This document shows positions 8,658-17,023 of a stretch of DNA of 64,000 nucleotides, piece after piece (position 1 is the first letter of the stretch; every line of letters starts with the position of its first letter). Made by a program: the position numbers and the translations under genes. The notes under the pieces were generated by a model. The model saw only the letters and a list, made by a program, of their open reading frames with translations. It made no database searches and was not told the DNA's origin. This DNA comes from Pseudomonas sp. PDM04 (GTDB lineage: Bacteria > Pseudomonadota > Gammaproteobacteria > Pseudomonadales > Pseudomonadaceae). The stretch covers positions 1,302,001-1,366,000 of the forward strand of contig NZ_JACVAI010000001.1 in assembly GCF_014851765.1 (NCBI RefSeq), given 5' to 3'.

Positions 8658-9287
8658 TTATGTTCTCCCCCGCCACCGATCCAACCCCATCACCACCAGC
8701 GCAATCGTCACGAACCCCACCAGCAATCCCCCGGCATTCAGCAACACCTGTGGATAACCCAACTTATCCACATCGATGAAGGGATACGGATAAGCCGCCA
8801 GCACATGCCCACGCAACAGTGCGTAGGCGAAATACAGCAGCGGATACAGCAACCACAGCGCCATATGGCGCGGGCGCAAAGTGCCCTTGGGCACGTACAT
8901 CCACCACCAGGCCAGGAACAGCAGTGGCATGACGTCATGCATCAGCTCATCGGCCAGCCATTGCCAGCCTTCGGGATCCCACAGGTGGCGCAACAACACG
9001 TTGTACGCCAGGCTGACCACGGCAATGCTCACGGCGATCCCGCTGCTCACCCAGGGTTGCAGGAACCAGCGTCGTGCGGCCGATTCGCGGGACGTCAGCT
9101 GGCAGGTCAGCACCGTCGCCACCAGCGTATTGGTGATGACGGTGAAGTAACTGAAAAAGCTCATCAGCCCGCCGAGCAAACTGGCCCCCAGCGTCCAGCG
9201 CGAGTGGAAAATCAGGTACATCTGAATGCTCAACCCGGCCCAGCCGAGCATGGCGGCCAGCCTCACGAAACCCGACCGGTTGACCAT
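8658..9287 (-). CDS. Pr6Pr-family integral membrane protein
   Basis: The chosen start is ATG at 9287 (MVNRSGF), giving 209 aa; the frame is open 22 codons further upstream, but that part overlaps the preceding gene. About six hydrophobic segments are visible, for example LAAMLGWAGLSIQMYLIF, FSYFTVITNTLVATVLT, GIAVSIAVVSLAYNVLL, MPLLFLAWWWMYV and LLYPLLYFAYALLRG. The pattern fits the Pr6Pr membrane family, whose biochemical function is not established. The ATG lies 2 bp after the stop of the VF530 gene, so translational coupling is likely. No further role can be read. Confidence 0.75.
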   Translation of the reverse strand: MVNRSGFVRLAAMLGWAGLSIQMYLIFHSRWTLGASLLGGLMSFFSYFTVITNTLVATVLTCQLTSRESAARRWFLQPWVSSGIAVSIAVVSLAYNVLLRHLWDPEGWQWLADELMHDVMPLLFLAWWWMYVPKGTLRPRHMALWLLYPLLYFAYALLRGHVLAAYPYPFIDVDKLGYPQVLLNAGGLLVGFVTIALVVMGLDRWRGRT

Positions 9288-9289
9288 GT

Positions 9290-9520
9290 TCAGAGCGGTC
9301 GCTTGGTACGCATCAACTTCACGTACAGGCGCTCGACTTTCTCCCGTGCCCACGGCGTTTTTCGCAGGAACGTCAGGCTCGACTTGATGCTCGGATCACT
9401 CTTGAAGCAGCGGATGTCGATGCGCTCAGCCAACCCCGACCACTCGTAATGTTCAACCAGCACGTTGAGGATCTGCTCCAGCGTCACGCCATGCAGCGGG
9501 TTGTTGTTCTGTTCGGTCAT
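9290..9520 (-). CDS. VF530-family small DNA-binding protein
   Basis: This 76-aa protein contains [35 protein letters not shown], and [20 protein letters not shown]. These are the conserved blocks of the VF530 (DUF2132) family, a small helical fold found across gamma-proteobacteria and reported to bind double-stranded DNA. It is followed at 2 bp by the Pr6Pr membrane gene. Its physiological role is unknown. Confidence 0.85.
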   Translation of the reverse strand: MTEQNNNPLHGVTLEQILNVLVEHYEWSGLAERIDIRCFKSDPSIKSSLTFLRKTPWAREKVERLYVKLMRTKRPL

Positions 9521-9782
9521 GCCGGGCCTTCAAGCGATGAGTGAAAGAGAAGGCGCGCACCTTAGCCGAGGGGCTGGTCGCGTGGAAGGGGCGCAGCTGC
9601 GCCATTGGTTAAATGTAGGTGAGCCGCGACATATCGCCGCGCGACACTGTTACCGATTTCGAAAGAATTCATGTCGGGAAAAGGCCTTTCTCTATTTGTA
9701 ACAGAACATTATCCTTACGCCTGAACACGCTGAAACGCTTCACCTGCCTGCGTTACTCCTGCTGTTGTGCAGCTCATTCCCC

Positions 9783-9793
9783 AAAAAAAGAAA
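9783..9793 (+). promoter_or_regulatory. A-rich Hfq/Crc-like site before oprB
   Basis: The run AAAAAAAGAAA lies about 15-25 bases before the oprB ATG and satisfies the loose AANAANAA pattern used by Hfq/Crc for carbon catabolite repression in Pseudomonas. No good Shine-Dalgarno sequence is visible next to it. Functional assignment is inference. Confidence 0.35.
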
Positions 9794-9807
9794 CCGAATT
9801 TTTCCTC

Positions 9808-11190
9808 ATGCCTTATTTTCGATCCTTGCGAGACAGCGCTGTCTCAACACCCGTCAACCCGCCAAACGCCCGGTGCTTCATCGGCGCAATCTCCGTCCTT
9901 GGCCTGGCCACCTGCGCCCAGGCCGCACCGGCGTTCGACAGCGAATCGCCCTGGATGCTGGGCGACTGGAATGGCACACGCAGCGAGTTATCGGAAAAAG
10001 GCTACGACTTCAAAGTCGATTACACCGGTGAAATGGGCAGCAATCTGCATGGCGGCTACGATCACGATCGCACCGCACGCTATAGCGATCAGTTCGGCCT
10101 GGGCACGCACCTGGACTTGCAGAAGATCCTCGGCTGGGACGACGCTGAATTTCAGCTGACCATCACCGAACGCAGCGGCAACAACATCAGCAATGACCGG
10201 ATCAACGATCCAAGGGTGGGCGGTTTCACCTCGGCCCAGGAGGTGTGGGGCCGCGGGCAAAGCTGGCGCCTGACGCAAATGTGGTACCAGCAGAAATTCC
10301 TCGACCAGAAGCTCGACATCAAGGTCGGTCGCTTCGGTGAGGGCGAAGACTTCAACAGCTTCCCCTGCGACTTCCAGAACCTGGCGTTCTGTGGTTCCCA
10401 GGTCGGCAACTGGGTGGGTGGCATCTGGTACAACTGGCCGGTCAGCCAGTGGGCGATGCGGGTCAAGTATCACCTGACGCCAGAGCTGTACGCACAAGTC
10501 GGCGCGTACGAGCAGAACCCGTCGAACCTCGATCGCGGCAATGGCTTCAAGCTCAGCGGCAGCGGCACCCAGGGTGCGGTCCTGCCCGTGGAACTGGTGT
10601 GGACGCCCAAACTCAACGGCCTGCCGGGCGAATACCGGGCCGGTTACTACTACAGCAACGCCAACGCCACCGATGCCTACAAGGACAGCAACGGCCAGCC
10701 GGCCGCCCTGAGCGGCGAGGCCTACCGCAGCGCGTCGAGCAAGCACGGCCTGTGGCTGGGCGTGCAGCAACAACTCACCAGCCGCGCCAGCGATCACTCG
10801 CGCGGCCTGAGCGTGTTTGCCAACGGCACGCTGCACGACAAGAAGACCAACGCCATCGACAACTATGTGCAGGCGGGCGTCGTCTACAAAGGCCTGTTCG
10901 ATGCACGCGCCCGGGACGACATCGGGTTCGCCATGGCCCGGGTCCACGTCAACCCGGCCTATCGCAAGAACGCCGAGGCGCATAACCAGGCCCGCGCGGC
11001 GGTCGACTTCGACGATCCGTCCTACCTGCCGCCCCAGGACACCGAATACAGCGCCGAGCTCTACTACGGCGTGCACGTCACGAACTGGCTGACCGTGCGT
11101 CCGAACCTGCAATACATCCGCCACCCCGGTGGCGTGGGTAAGGTCGATGACGCGCTGATCGGCGGGATCAAGATCCAGTCTTCTTTCTGA
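9808..11190 (+). CDS. oprB: Carbohydrate-selective porin OprB
   Basis: The chosen ATG at 9808 gives 460 aa with a signal peptide ending AQAAP (about residues 1-31); the frame is open further upstream but has no export signal there. The mature protein begins FDSESPWMLGDWNGTRSEL, typical of OprB porins, followed by amphipathic beta strands with many aromatic girdle residues (YDFKVDYTGEMGSN, LWLGVQQQL) and a C-terminal IGGIKIQSSF ending in Phe. OprB lets glucose and related sugars cross the outer membrane. It precedes gcd, the periplasmic glucose dehydrogenase. An A-rich tract at 9783-9793 before the start resembles Hfq/Crc targets. Confidence 0.88.
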   Translation: MPYFRSLRDSAVSTPVNPPNARCFIGAISVLGLATCAQAAPAFDSESPWMLGDWNGTRSELSEKGYDFKVDYTGEMGSNLHGGYDHDRTARYSDQFGLGTHLDLQKILGWDDAEFQLTITERSGNNISNDRINDPRVGGFTSAQEVWGRGQSWRLTQMWYQQKFLDQKLDIKVGRFGEGEDFNSFPCDFQNLAFCGSQVGNWVGGIWYNWPVSQWAMRVKYHLTPELYAQVGAYEQNPSNLDRGNGFKLSGSGTQGAVLPVELVWTPKLNGLPGEYRAGYYYSNANATDAYKDSNGQPAALSGEAYRSASSKHGLWLGVQQQLTSRASDHSRGLSVFANGTLHDKKTNAIDNYVQAGVVYKGLFDARARDDIGFAMARVHVNPAYRKNAEAHNQARAAVDFDDPSYLPPQDTEYSAELYYGVHVTNWLTVRPNLQYIRHPGGVGKVDDALIGGIKIQSSF

Positions 11191-11195
11191 CCCAT

Positions 11196-11261
11196 GGGGG
11201 CGAGCCTGCTTGCGAACGGTGTTGAGCCTCGCCAGCGCTGTCGCGAACAGCTCGCCCCTAC
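11196..11261. repeat. Degenerate REPIN
   Basis: GGGGGCGAGCCTGCTTGCGA and the opposed TCGCGAACAGCTCGCCCCTA resemble the REP pair seen elsewhere but with several changes. It lies just after the oprB stop codon. Confidence 0.7.
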
Positions 11262-11269
11262 AGGATGGC

Positions 11270-11282
11270 TGAAACGGTTTCA
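11270..11282. promoter_or_regulatory. PtxS-like operator upstream of gcd
   Basis: TGAAACGGTTTCA is an inverted repeat (TGAAAC/GTTTCA with one central base) about 90 bp before the gcd start. The operator reported for the 2-ketogluconate-responsive repressor PtxS of Pseudomonas is TGAAACCGGTTTCA, which differs by one central base. The site would link glucose oxidation to its oxidised products. Confidence 0.5.
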
Positions 11283-11371
11283 CATTTTTATCTGAACCAT
11301 GCCCATGCCGCATCGTCATCTACAGTGAACTTGCGATGGACACAATTTGAAACGTCACGGAGAACCACACT

Positions 11372-13783
11372 ATGAGCACTGAAGGTGCTTTGAGTCGAAG
11401 CCGAGTGTTGCCGACACTGCTCGGCCTTCTGCTTCTGCTAATGGGCCTGGCCATGCTGGCCGGGGGGATCAAGCTGAGCATGCTCGGCGGCTCGCTGTAT
11501 TACCTGCTGGCCGGTATCGGCCTGACGCTGACCGGGGGCCTGCTGATGGCGGCTCGTCGCGCGGCGCTGGGCCTGTACGCCGTGGTGCTGTTCGCCAGCA
11601 CCCTGTGGGCCTTGTGGGAAGTCGGCCTGGACTGGTGGCAACTGGTACCGCGCCTCGCGCTGCTGTTTGCCTTGGGTATCGTCCTGTTGTTGCCGTGGTT
11701 TCGTCGTCCATTGCTGCGCGACGGCGCCGCACCGATGGGGACCGGCGCGCTGAGCGTGGCCGTGGTACTGGCCGGCGTTGCCGCGCTGGCCAGCCAGTTC
11801 ACTCACCCCGGTGAAATCAAGGGCCAGCTGGACCGCGACAGCGTCCCGGGCATGACCAACACCGCGCCGGCCATGCCCGACGGTGACTGGAACTCCTACG
11901 GCCGCAGCGCCCACGGCGACCGCTATTCGCCCCTGGCGCAGATCACCCCGCAGAACGTGAACAAGCTGGTTCCCGCCTGGACCTATCGCACCGGCGACCT
12001 GCCGGGCCCGAACGATCCGGGTGAAACCACTGCCGAAAACACCCCGCTGAAAGTCAACGGCATGCTTTACGTGTGCACGCCGCACAGCCAGGTGATCGCT
12101 CTCGATCCGGACACCGGCAAGGAAATCTGGCGGTTCGATCCGAAGCTCTCGACGCAGAACGCGGCGAACTTCAAGGGTTGGGCGCACATGACCTGCCGTG
12201 GCGTGTCGTATCACGATGATGCCGCCTATGCCTCCGAGCAGAGCCCGACCGGCGCCGCCAGCCCTGCGCCGGCCAGCACGGTCTGCCCACGCCGGATCTT
12301 CCTGCCCACCGCCGACACCCGCCTGATCGCCCTCGACGCCGACACCGGCAAGATGTGCGAAGACTTCGGCGACAAGGGCCAGGTCGACCTGCGCGCCAAT
12401 ATCGGCGTTTTCACCGCCGGGGGTTACTACTCCACGTCTCCACCGGCGGTCACCAAAGACCTGGTGGTGATTGGCGGCCACGTCACCGACAACGTTTCCA
12501 CCGACGAGCCGAGCGGCGTGATCCGCGCGTTCGACGTGCACACCGGCAAACTGGTGTGGAACTGGGACAGCGGCAACCCGGACGATACGACGCCGATTGC
12601 CGAGGGCAAGACCTACACCCGCAACTCGCCCAACATGTGGTCGATGTTCGCCGTCGATGAAAAACTCGGCATGCTCTACCTGCCGATGGGCAACCAGACC
12701 CCGGACCAGTTCGGTGGCGCCCGCACCCCGGAATCGGAGCTGCATGCCGCCGGCCTGACGGCCCTCGACATCGCCACCGGTAAAGTGCGCTGGCACTTCC
12801 AGTTCACTCACCATGACCTGTGGGACATGGACGTGGGTGGCCAGCCGACCCTGATGGACCTCAAGACCGCCGACGGCGTGAAGCCGGCCGTCCTGGCCTC
12901 CACCAAGCAAGGCAGCATCTACGTACTGGACCGCAGCACCGGCCAGGCCATCGTGCCGATCAACGAAGTGCCGGTGCCACAAGGCGCTGTCGAAGGCGAC
13001 CATACCTCGCCAACCCAGCCGAAATCCGACCTCAACCTCATGCCACCGCCGCTGCAGGAGCGTGACATGTGGGGTGTCACGCCGTTCGACCAGCTGATCT
13101 GCCGGATCGAGTTCAAATCCATGCGCTACGACGGTCCGTTCACGCCGCCGTCGCTGCAGGGTTCGATCGTTTATCCCGGCAACTTCGGGGTGTTCGACTG
13201 GGGCGGTATCTCGGTCGACCCGGTACGCCAGATCGCCTTCGTGAACCCGAGCTACATGGCGTTCAAATCGAAGATGATCCCGGCCGCCGAAATCGCCGCC
13301 CAAGGCCCGCGCAAAAGCGAAACCGAAGGCGTGCAGCCGAACAAGGGCGCGCCCTACGGCGTGGTGCTCGAAGCGCTGCTGTCGCCGATGGGCCTGCCGT
13401 GCCAGGCACCGGCCTGGGGGTATGTGGCGGCCATCGATCTGACCACGGCCAAGGTCCTGTGGAAACACAAGAACGGTACCGTGCGCGACAGCTCGCCGGT
13501 ACCGATCCCGCTGAGCATGGGCGTTCCGAGCCTGGGCGGCACCTTCACCACCGCCGGTGGCGTGGGCTTCCTGAGCGGCACCCTCGACCAGTACCTGCGT
13601 GCCTATGACGTGAAAAACGGCAAGCAACTGTGGGAAGGCCGCCTGCCAGCAGGCGCGCAAACCACGCCGATGACCTACACCGGCAAGGACGGCAAGCAAT
13701 ACGTGCTGGTCGTTGCGGGCGGTCACGGCTCGCTGGGCACCAAACAGGGTGACTACGTGATTGCCTACAAACTGGCCGACTAG
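11372..13783 (+). CDS. gcd: Membrane-bound PQQ-dependent glucose dehydrogenase
   Basis: This 803-aa protein has five hydrophobic helices in residues 1 to about 145, anchoring it in the inner membrane. The rest is a periplasmic eight-bladed PQQ propeller starting DWNSYGRSAHGDRYSPL. Visible family motifs include TAENTPLKVNGMLYVCTPH, ALDPDTGKEIWRFDP, FQFTHHDLWDMDVGG around the catalytic Asp, and the C-terminal TPMTYTGKDGKQYVLV with GGHG. It oxidises glucose to gluconolactone and passes electrons to ubiquinone. Length matches E. coli Gcd (796 aa). ACGGAGA precedes ATG. oprB lies upstream and a strong terminator directly downstream. Confidence 0.95.
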   Translation: MSTEGALSRSRVLPTLLGLLLLLMGLAMLAGGIKLSMLGGSLYYLLAGIGLTLTGGLLMAARRAALGLYAVVLFASTLWALWEVGLDWWQLVPRLALLFALGIVLLLPWFRRPLLRDGAAPMGTGALSVAVVLAGVAALASQFTHPGEIKGQLDRDSVPGMTNTAPAMPDGDWNSYGRSAHGDRYSPLAQITPQNVNKLVPAWTYRTGDLPGPNDPGETTAENTPLKVNGMLYVCTPHSQVIALDPDTGKEIWRFDPKLSTQNAANFKGWAHMTCRGVSYHDDAAYASEQSPTGAASPAPASTVCPRRIFLPTADTRLIALDADTGKMCEDFGDKGQVDLRANIGVFTAGGYYSTSPPAVTKDLVVIGGHVTDNVSTDEPSGVIRAFDVHTGKLVWNWDSGNPDDTTPIAEGKTYTRNSPNMWSMFAVDEKLGMLYLPMGNQTPDQFGGARTPESELHAAGLTALDIATGKVRWHFQFTHHDLWDMDVGGQPTLMDLKTADGVKPAVLASTKQGSIYVLDRSTGQAIVPINEVPVPQGAVEGDHTSPTQPKSDLNLMPPPLQERDMWGVTPFDQLICRIEFKSMRYDGPFTPPSLQGSIVYPGNFGVFDWGGISVDPVRQIAFVNPSYMAFKSKMIPAAEIAAQGPRKSETEGVQPNKGAPYGVVLEALLSPMGLPCQAPAWGYVAAIDLTTAKVLWKHKNGTVRDSSPVPIPLSMGVPSLGGTFTTAGGVGFLSGTLDQYLRAYDVKNGKQLWEGRLPAGAQTTPMTYTGKDGKQYVLVVAGGHGSLGTKQGDYVIAYKLAD

Positions 13784-13803
13784 GTTTCAACGCCGGTAAA
13801 ACA

Positions 13804-13835
13804 AAGGCGACGCCCCCACGGGTGTCGCCTTTTTT
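13804..13835 (+). terminator. Rho-independent terminator of gcd
   Basis: AAGGCGAC and GTCGCCTT pair, extended by a G-T pair and CCC/GGG around a CCAC loop, and are followed by a run of T. It begins 20 bp after the gcd stop. Confidence 0.9.
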
Positions 13836-13935
13836 GTCTGTGGGAGCCCACGGGTTCTCTGCAGTGCATCGATATGGAGCTAACCTGAATCCCTGCTGAA
13901 TACACCTTCGAATGATCCATTAACCCCCAGGTATC

Positions 13936-13964
13936 ATTGAAACCACCGCCGACCTGCCCCATCT
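13936..13964 (+). promoter_or_regulatory. Sigma-32-type heat-shock promoter of the lon-like gene
   Basis: ATTGAA at 13936-13941 (consensus CTTGAA) is followed after 15 bp by CCCCATCT at 13957-13964, a full match to the sigma-32 -10 consensus CCCCATNT. The start codon of the protease gene lies about 30 bp further on. Confidence 0.7.
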
Positions 13965-13995
13965 AAGACCCATACCCCATTGCGCAGGTACCCCA

Positions 13996-16416
13996 ATGAG
14001 CGACCAGCAAGCATTCCCCGAAGACCCGAGCGAATACGCCGACCCCGAGAACGTTGAACACCACACCCCCGGCAAAGGCCTGGCACTGCCCGGGCAGAAC
14101 CTGCCGGACAAGGTCTACATCATCCCGATCCACAACCGTCCGTTCTTCCCGGCCCAGGTGCTGCCGGTCATCGTCAACGAAGAACCCTGGGCTGAAACCC
14201 TGGACCTGGTGAGCAAATCCGAACATCACTCCCTGGCCCTGTTCTACATGGACACGCCCCAGGAAGACCCGCGTCATTTCGACACCTCCGCGCTGCCGCT
14301 GTACGGCACGCTGGTCAAGGTGCATCACGCCAGCCGCGAAAACGGCAAGCTGCAGTTCGTCGCCCAGGGCCTGACCCGTGTACGTCTCAAGACCTGGCTC
14401 AAGCACCACCGTCCGCCGTATCTGGTGGAGGTCGAATACCCGCACCAGCCGAGCGAGCCGACCGACGAGGTCAAGGCCTACGGCATGGCGCTGATCAACG
14501 CGATCAAGGAACTGCTGCCGCTCAACCCGCTGTACAGCGAGGAGCTGAAGAACTACCTCAACCGCTTCAGCCCCAACGATCCCTCGCCGCTGACCGACTT
14601 CGCCGCCGCCCTCACCTCGGCCACCGGCAGCGAGCTGCAGGAAGTGCTCGACTGCGTACCGATGCTCAAGCGCATGGAAAAAGTCCTGCCGATGCTGCGC
14701 AAGGAAGTCGAGGTCGCGCGCCTGCAAAAGGAAATTTCCGCTGAAGTGAACCGCAAGATCGGCGAGCATCAGCGCGAGTTTTTCCTCAAGGAACAACTCA
14801 AGGTCATCCAGCAGGAACTGGGCCTGACCAAGGACGACCGCAGCGCCGATATCGAGCAGTTCGAGCAGCGCCTGACCGGCAAGGTCCTGCCGGCCCCGGT
14901 GCAAAAGCGCATCGAAGAGGAAATGAACAAGCTGTCGATCCTCGAGACCGGCTCTCCGGAGTATGCGGTCACCCGCAACTACCTCGACTGGGCCACATCG
15001 GTGCCGTGGGGCGTGTATGGCGAAGACAAACTCGACCTCAAGCACGCGCGCAAGGTGCTGGACCAACACCACGCCGGGCTCGATGACATCAAGGACCGCA
15101 TCCTCGAATTCCTCGCAGTCGGCGCCTACAAGGGCGAGATCAGCGGCTCCATCGTCCTGTTGGTCGGCCCGCCAGGCGTGGGCAAGACCAGCGTCGGCAA
15201 ATCCATCGCCGAAACCCTGGGCCGGCCGTTCTACCGCTTCAGCCTCGGCGGCATGCGCGACGAAGCCGAGATCAAGGGGCATCGCCGCACTTACATCGGC
15301 GCGCAACCGGGCAAGCTGGTCCAGGCCCTGAAAGACGTCGAAGTGATGAACCCGGTGATCATGCTCGACGAAATCGACAAGATGGGCCAAAGCTACCAGG
15401 GCGACCCGGCCTCGGCGTTGCTGGAAACGCTGGACCCGGAACAGAACGTCGAATTCCTCGACCACTACCTCGACCTGCGAATGGACCTGTCGAAGGTGCT
15501 GTTCGTCTGCACCGCCAACACCCTGGATTCGATTCCCGGCCCGTTGCTGGACCGCATGGAAGTGATCCGCCTGTCGGGTTACATCACCGAGGAAAAAGTC
15601 GCCATCGCCAAGCGCCACCTGTGGCCCAAGTTGCTGGAGAAGGCCGGCGTGTCCAAGGGCAGCCTGTCCATCAGCGACAGCGCCTTGAAGGCCCTGATCG
15701 ACGGCTACGCCCGTGAAGCGGGTGTGCGTCAGCTGGAAAAACAACTGGGCAAACTGGTGCGCAAAGCCGTGGTGAAGTTGATCGACGAGCCGAAAGCGGT
15801 GATCAAGCTAGGCCCGAAAGACCTCGAAGCCTCACTTGGCCATCCGGTGTTCCGTAATGAACAGGTACTGTCCGGCACCGGGGTGATCACCGGCCTGGCC
15901 TGGACCAGCATGGGCGGCGCCACCTTGCCCATCGAGGCCACGCGCATCCATACGCTGAACCGTGGCTTCAAGCTCACCGGGCAACTGGGTGACGTGATGA
16001 AGGAGTCTGCAGAAATTGCCTACAGCTACGTCAGCTCGAACCTGAAGTCGTTTGGCGGCGATCCGAAGTTCTTCGACGAGGCCTTCGTCCACCTGCACGT
16101 GCCGGAAGGTGCCACGCCGAAGGACGGCCCGAGCGCGGGCGTGACCATGGCCAGCGCCCTGCTCTCGCTCGCCCGCAACCAGCCGCCGAAAAAGGGCGTG
16201 GCCATGACCGGCGAACTGACCCTGACCGGGCATGTGCTGCCGATTGGCGGGGTGCGCGAGAAGGTGATCGCGGCGCGACGGCAGAAAATCTTCGAACTGA
16301 TCCTGCCGGAGGCCAATCGCGGGAGCTTCGAGGAATTGCCGGATTATCTGAAGGAAGGAATCACCGTGCACTTCGCCAAGCGGTTTGCGGATGTGGCGAA
16401 GGTGTTGTTCAAGTGA
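13996..16416 (+). CDS. asrA: Second Lon-type ATP-dependent protease (AsrA-like)
   Basis: This 806-aa protein has an N-terminal substrate domain (about 35-230), an AAA+ module with Walker A GPPGVGKT at 392-399 and Walker B VIMLDEID, and a C-terminal Lon protease domain with Ser713 (PKDGPSAG) and Lys756 (GGVREK), the catalytic dyad. The usual housekeeping Lon sits by clpX; this gene instead has a chagasin-type inhibitor and a yhhN gene downstream, the context I recall for P. aeruginosa AsrA, a stress-response Lon paralogue. It degrades damaged or regulatory proteins in the cytoplasm. A sigma-32-like promoter precedes it. The symbol rests on context. Confidence 0.88.
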   Translation: MSDQQAFPEDPSEYADPENVEHHTPGKGLALPGQNLPDKVYIIPIHNRPFFPAQVLPVIVNEEPWAETLDLVSKSEHHSLALFYMDTPQEDPRHFDTSALPLYGTLVKVHHASRENGKLQFVAQGLTRVRLKTWLKHHRPPYLVEVEYPHQPSEPTDEVKAYGMALINAIKELLPLNPLYSEELKNYLNRFSPNDPSPLTDFAAALTSATGSELQEVLDCVPMLKRMEKVLPMLRKEVEVARLQKEISAEVNRKIGEHQREFFLKEQLKVIQQELGLTKDDRSADIEQFEQRLTGKVLPAPVQKRIEEEMNKLSILETGSPEYAVTRNYLDWATSVPWGVYGEDKLDLKHARKVLDQHHAGLDDIKDRILEFLAVGAYKGEISGSIVLLVGPPGVGKTSVGKSIAETLGRPFYRFSLGGMRDEAEIKGHRRTYIGAQPGKLVQALKDVEVMNPVIMLDEIDKMGQSYQGDPASALLETLDPEQNVEFLDHYLDLRMDLSKVLFVCTANTLDSIPGPLLDRMEVIRLSGYITEEKVAIAKRHLWPKLLEKAGVSKGSLSISDSALKALIDGYAREAGVRQLEKQLGKLVRKAVVKLIDEPKAVIKLGPKDLEASLGHPVFRNEQVLSGTGVITGLAWTSMGGATLPIEATRIHTLNRGFKLTGQLGDVMKESAEIAYSYVSSNLKSFGGDPKFFDEAFVHLHVPEGATPKDGPSAGVTMASALLSLARNQPPKKGVAMTGELTLTGHVLPIGGVREKVIAARRQKIFELILPEANRGSFEELPDYLKEGITVHFAKRFADVAKVLFK

Positions 16417-16439
16417 TTCTGTAGGTCCGCACCACCGGC

Positions 16440-16529
16440 ATCGCGAGCAGGCTCGCTCCCACAGGGATCTGAGGAGACACAGACATTTTGTGCCAACCCA
16501 GTCCTTGTGGGAGCGAGCCTGCTCGCGAA
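16440..16529. repeat. REPIN
   Basis: TCGCGAGCAGGCTCGCTCCC at 16441 faces GTGGGAGCGAGCCTGCTCGC at 16507, with about 44 bp between. It lies in the gap after the lon-like gene. Confidence 0.92.
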
Positions 16530-16628
16530 GGCGTCAGCCCTGACACCGCCCATTCCCGCCGCTGTCACAATTTGTCTCATCTCGGTTATGCTCGCCGTTC
16601 GTCGTGAATGCCCGGAGCCCCTGCCCCC

Positions 16629-17021
16629 ATGTCCCCCACTCGCCTGTTGATCCCCCTCGCCCTCTCCTTGCTGGCCGCCTGCGCCTCGCAACCGAAACAC
16701 AACGTGACGGTGGAAAAACAAAGCGAATGCCCGGTGAAGCTGAGCAGCGGGCAAAACCTGATCCTGACTCTGCCGAGCAACCCGACCACGGGCTACCGCT
16801 GGGCGATCCAGGATTCGGCCGGTGGCGTGCTGCGCTCGCTGGGACCGGAGGTCTATCGCAACCCTGAAGACGCCGGCGTGGTCGGCGCGGCCGGGGTTTC
16901 GACCTGGCGCTTTCAGGCCTTCGCGCCGGGCAGCGGGCGTCTGCGCCTGACTTCGCAACAACCCTGGGCGCCGGAAGTGTTGCCGGTGGACAGCTTCGAC
17001 TGCGCGATCTCGGTCAACTGA
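16629..17021 (+). CDS. icp: Chagasin-type (I42) cysteine-protease inhibitor lipoprotein
   Basis: From ATG 16629 the product is 130 aa; an upstream start at 16608 would add seven residues before the signal. The signal ends with the lipobox LLAAC, so the protein is likely anchored to a membrane by a lipid. The mature part carries the three loops of chagasin inhibitors: SNPTTGYRWAI, the Gly-rich GAAGVSTWRF region, and a QQPW loop near the C-terminus. Such proteins block papain-like peptidases. The gene is 2 bp upstream of a yhhN homologue and 212 bp after the stress protease. The target enzyme is unknown. Confidence 0.82.
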   Translation: MSPTRLLIPLALSLLAACASQPKHNVTVEKQSECPVKLSSGQNLILTLPSNPTTGYRWAIQDSAGGVLRSLGPEVYRNPEDAGVVGAAGVSTWRFQAFAPGSGRLRLTSQQPWAPEVLPVDSFDCAISVN

Positions 17022-17023
17022 CC

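Noticed and set aside
9988..13726. Long antisense open frames opposite oprB and gcd (443 and 762 codons)
   Set aside because: Their translations are low-complexity Arg/Gly/His/Val-rich sequences without family motifs, while the sense frames carry complete OprB and Gcd signatures. They are products of GC-rich codon bias.
13963..15744. Antisense frame of 593 codons opposite the Lon-type protease gene
   Set aside because: It is a mirror of strongly conserved Lon coding sequence, with no start signal or recognisable domain.
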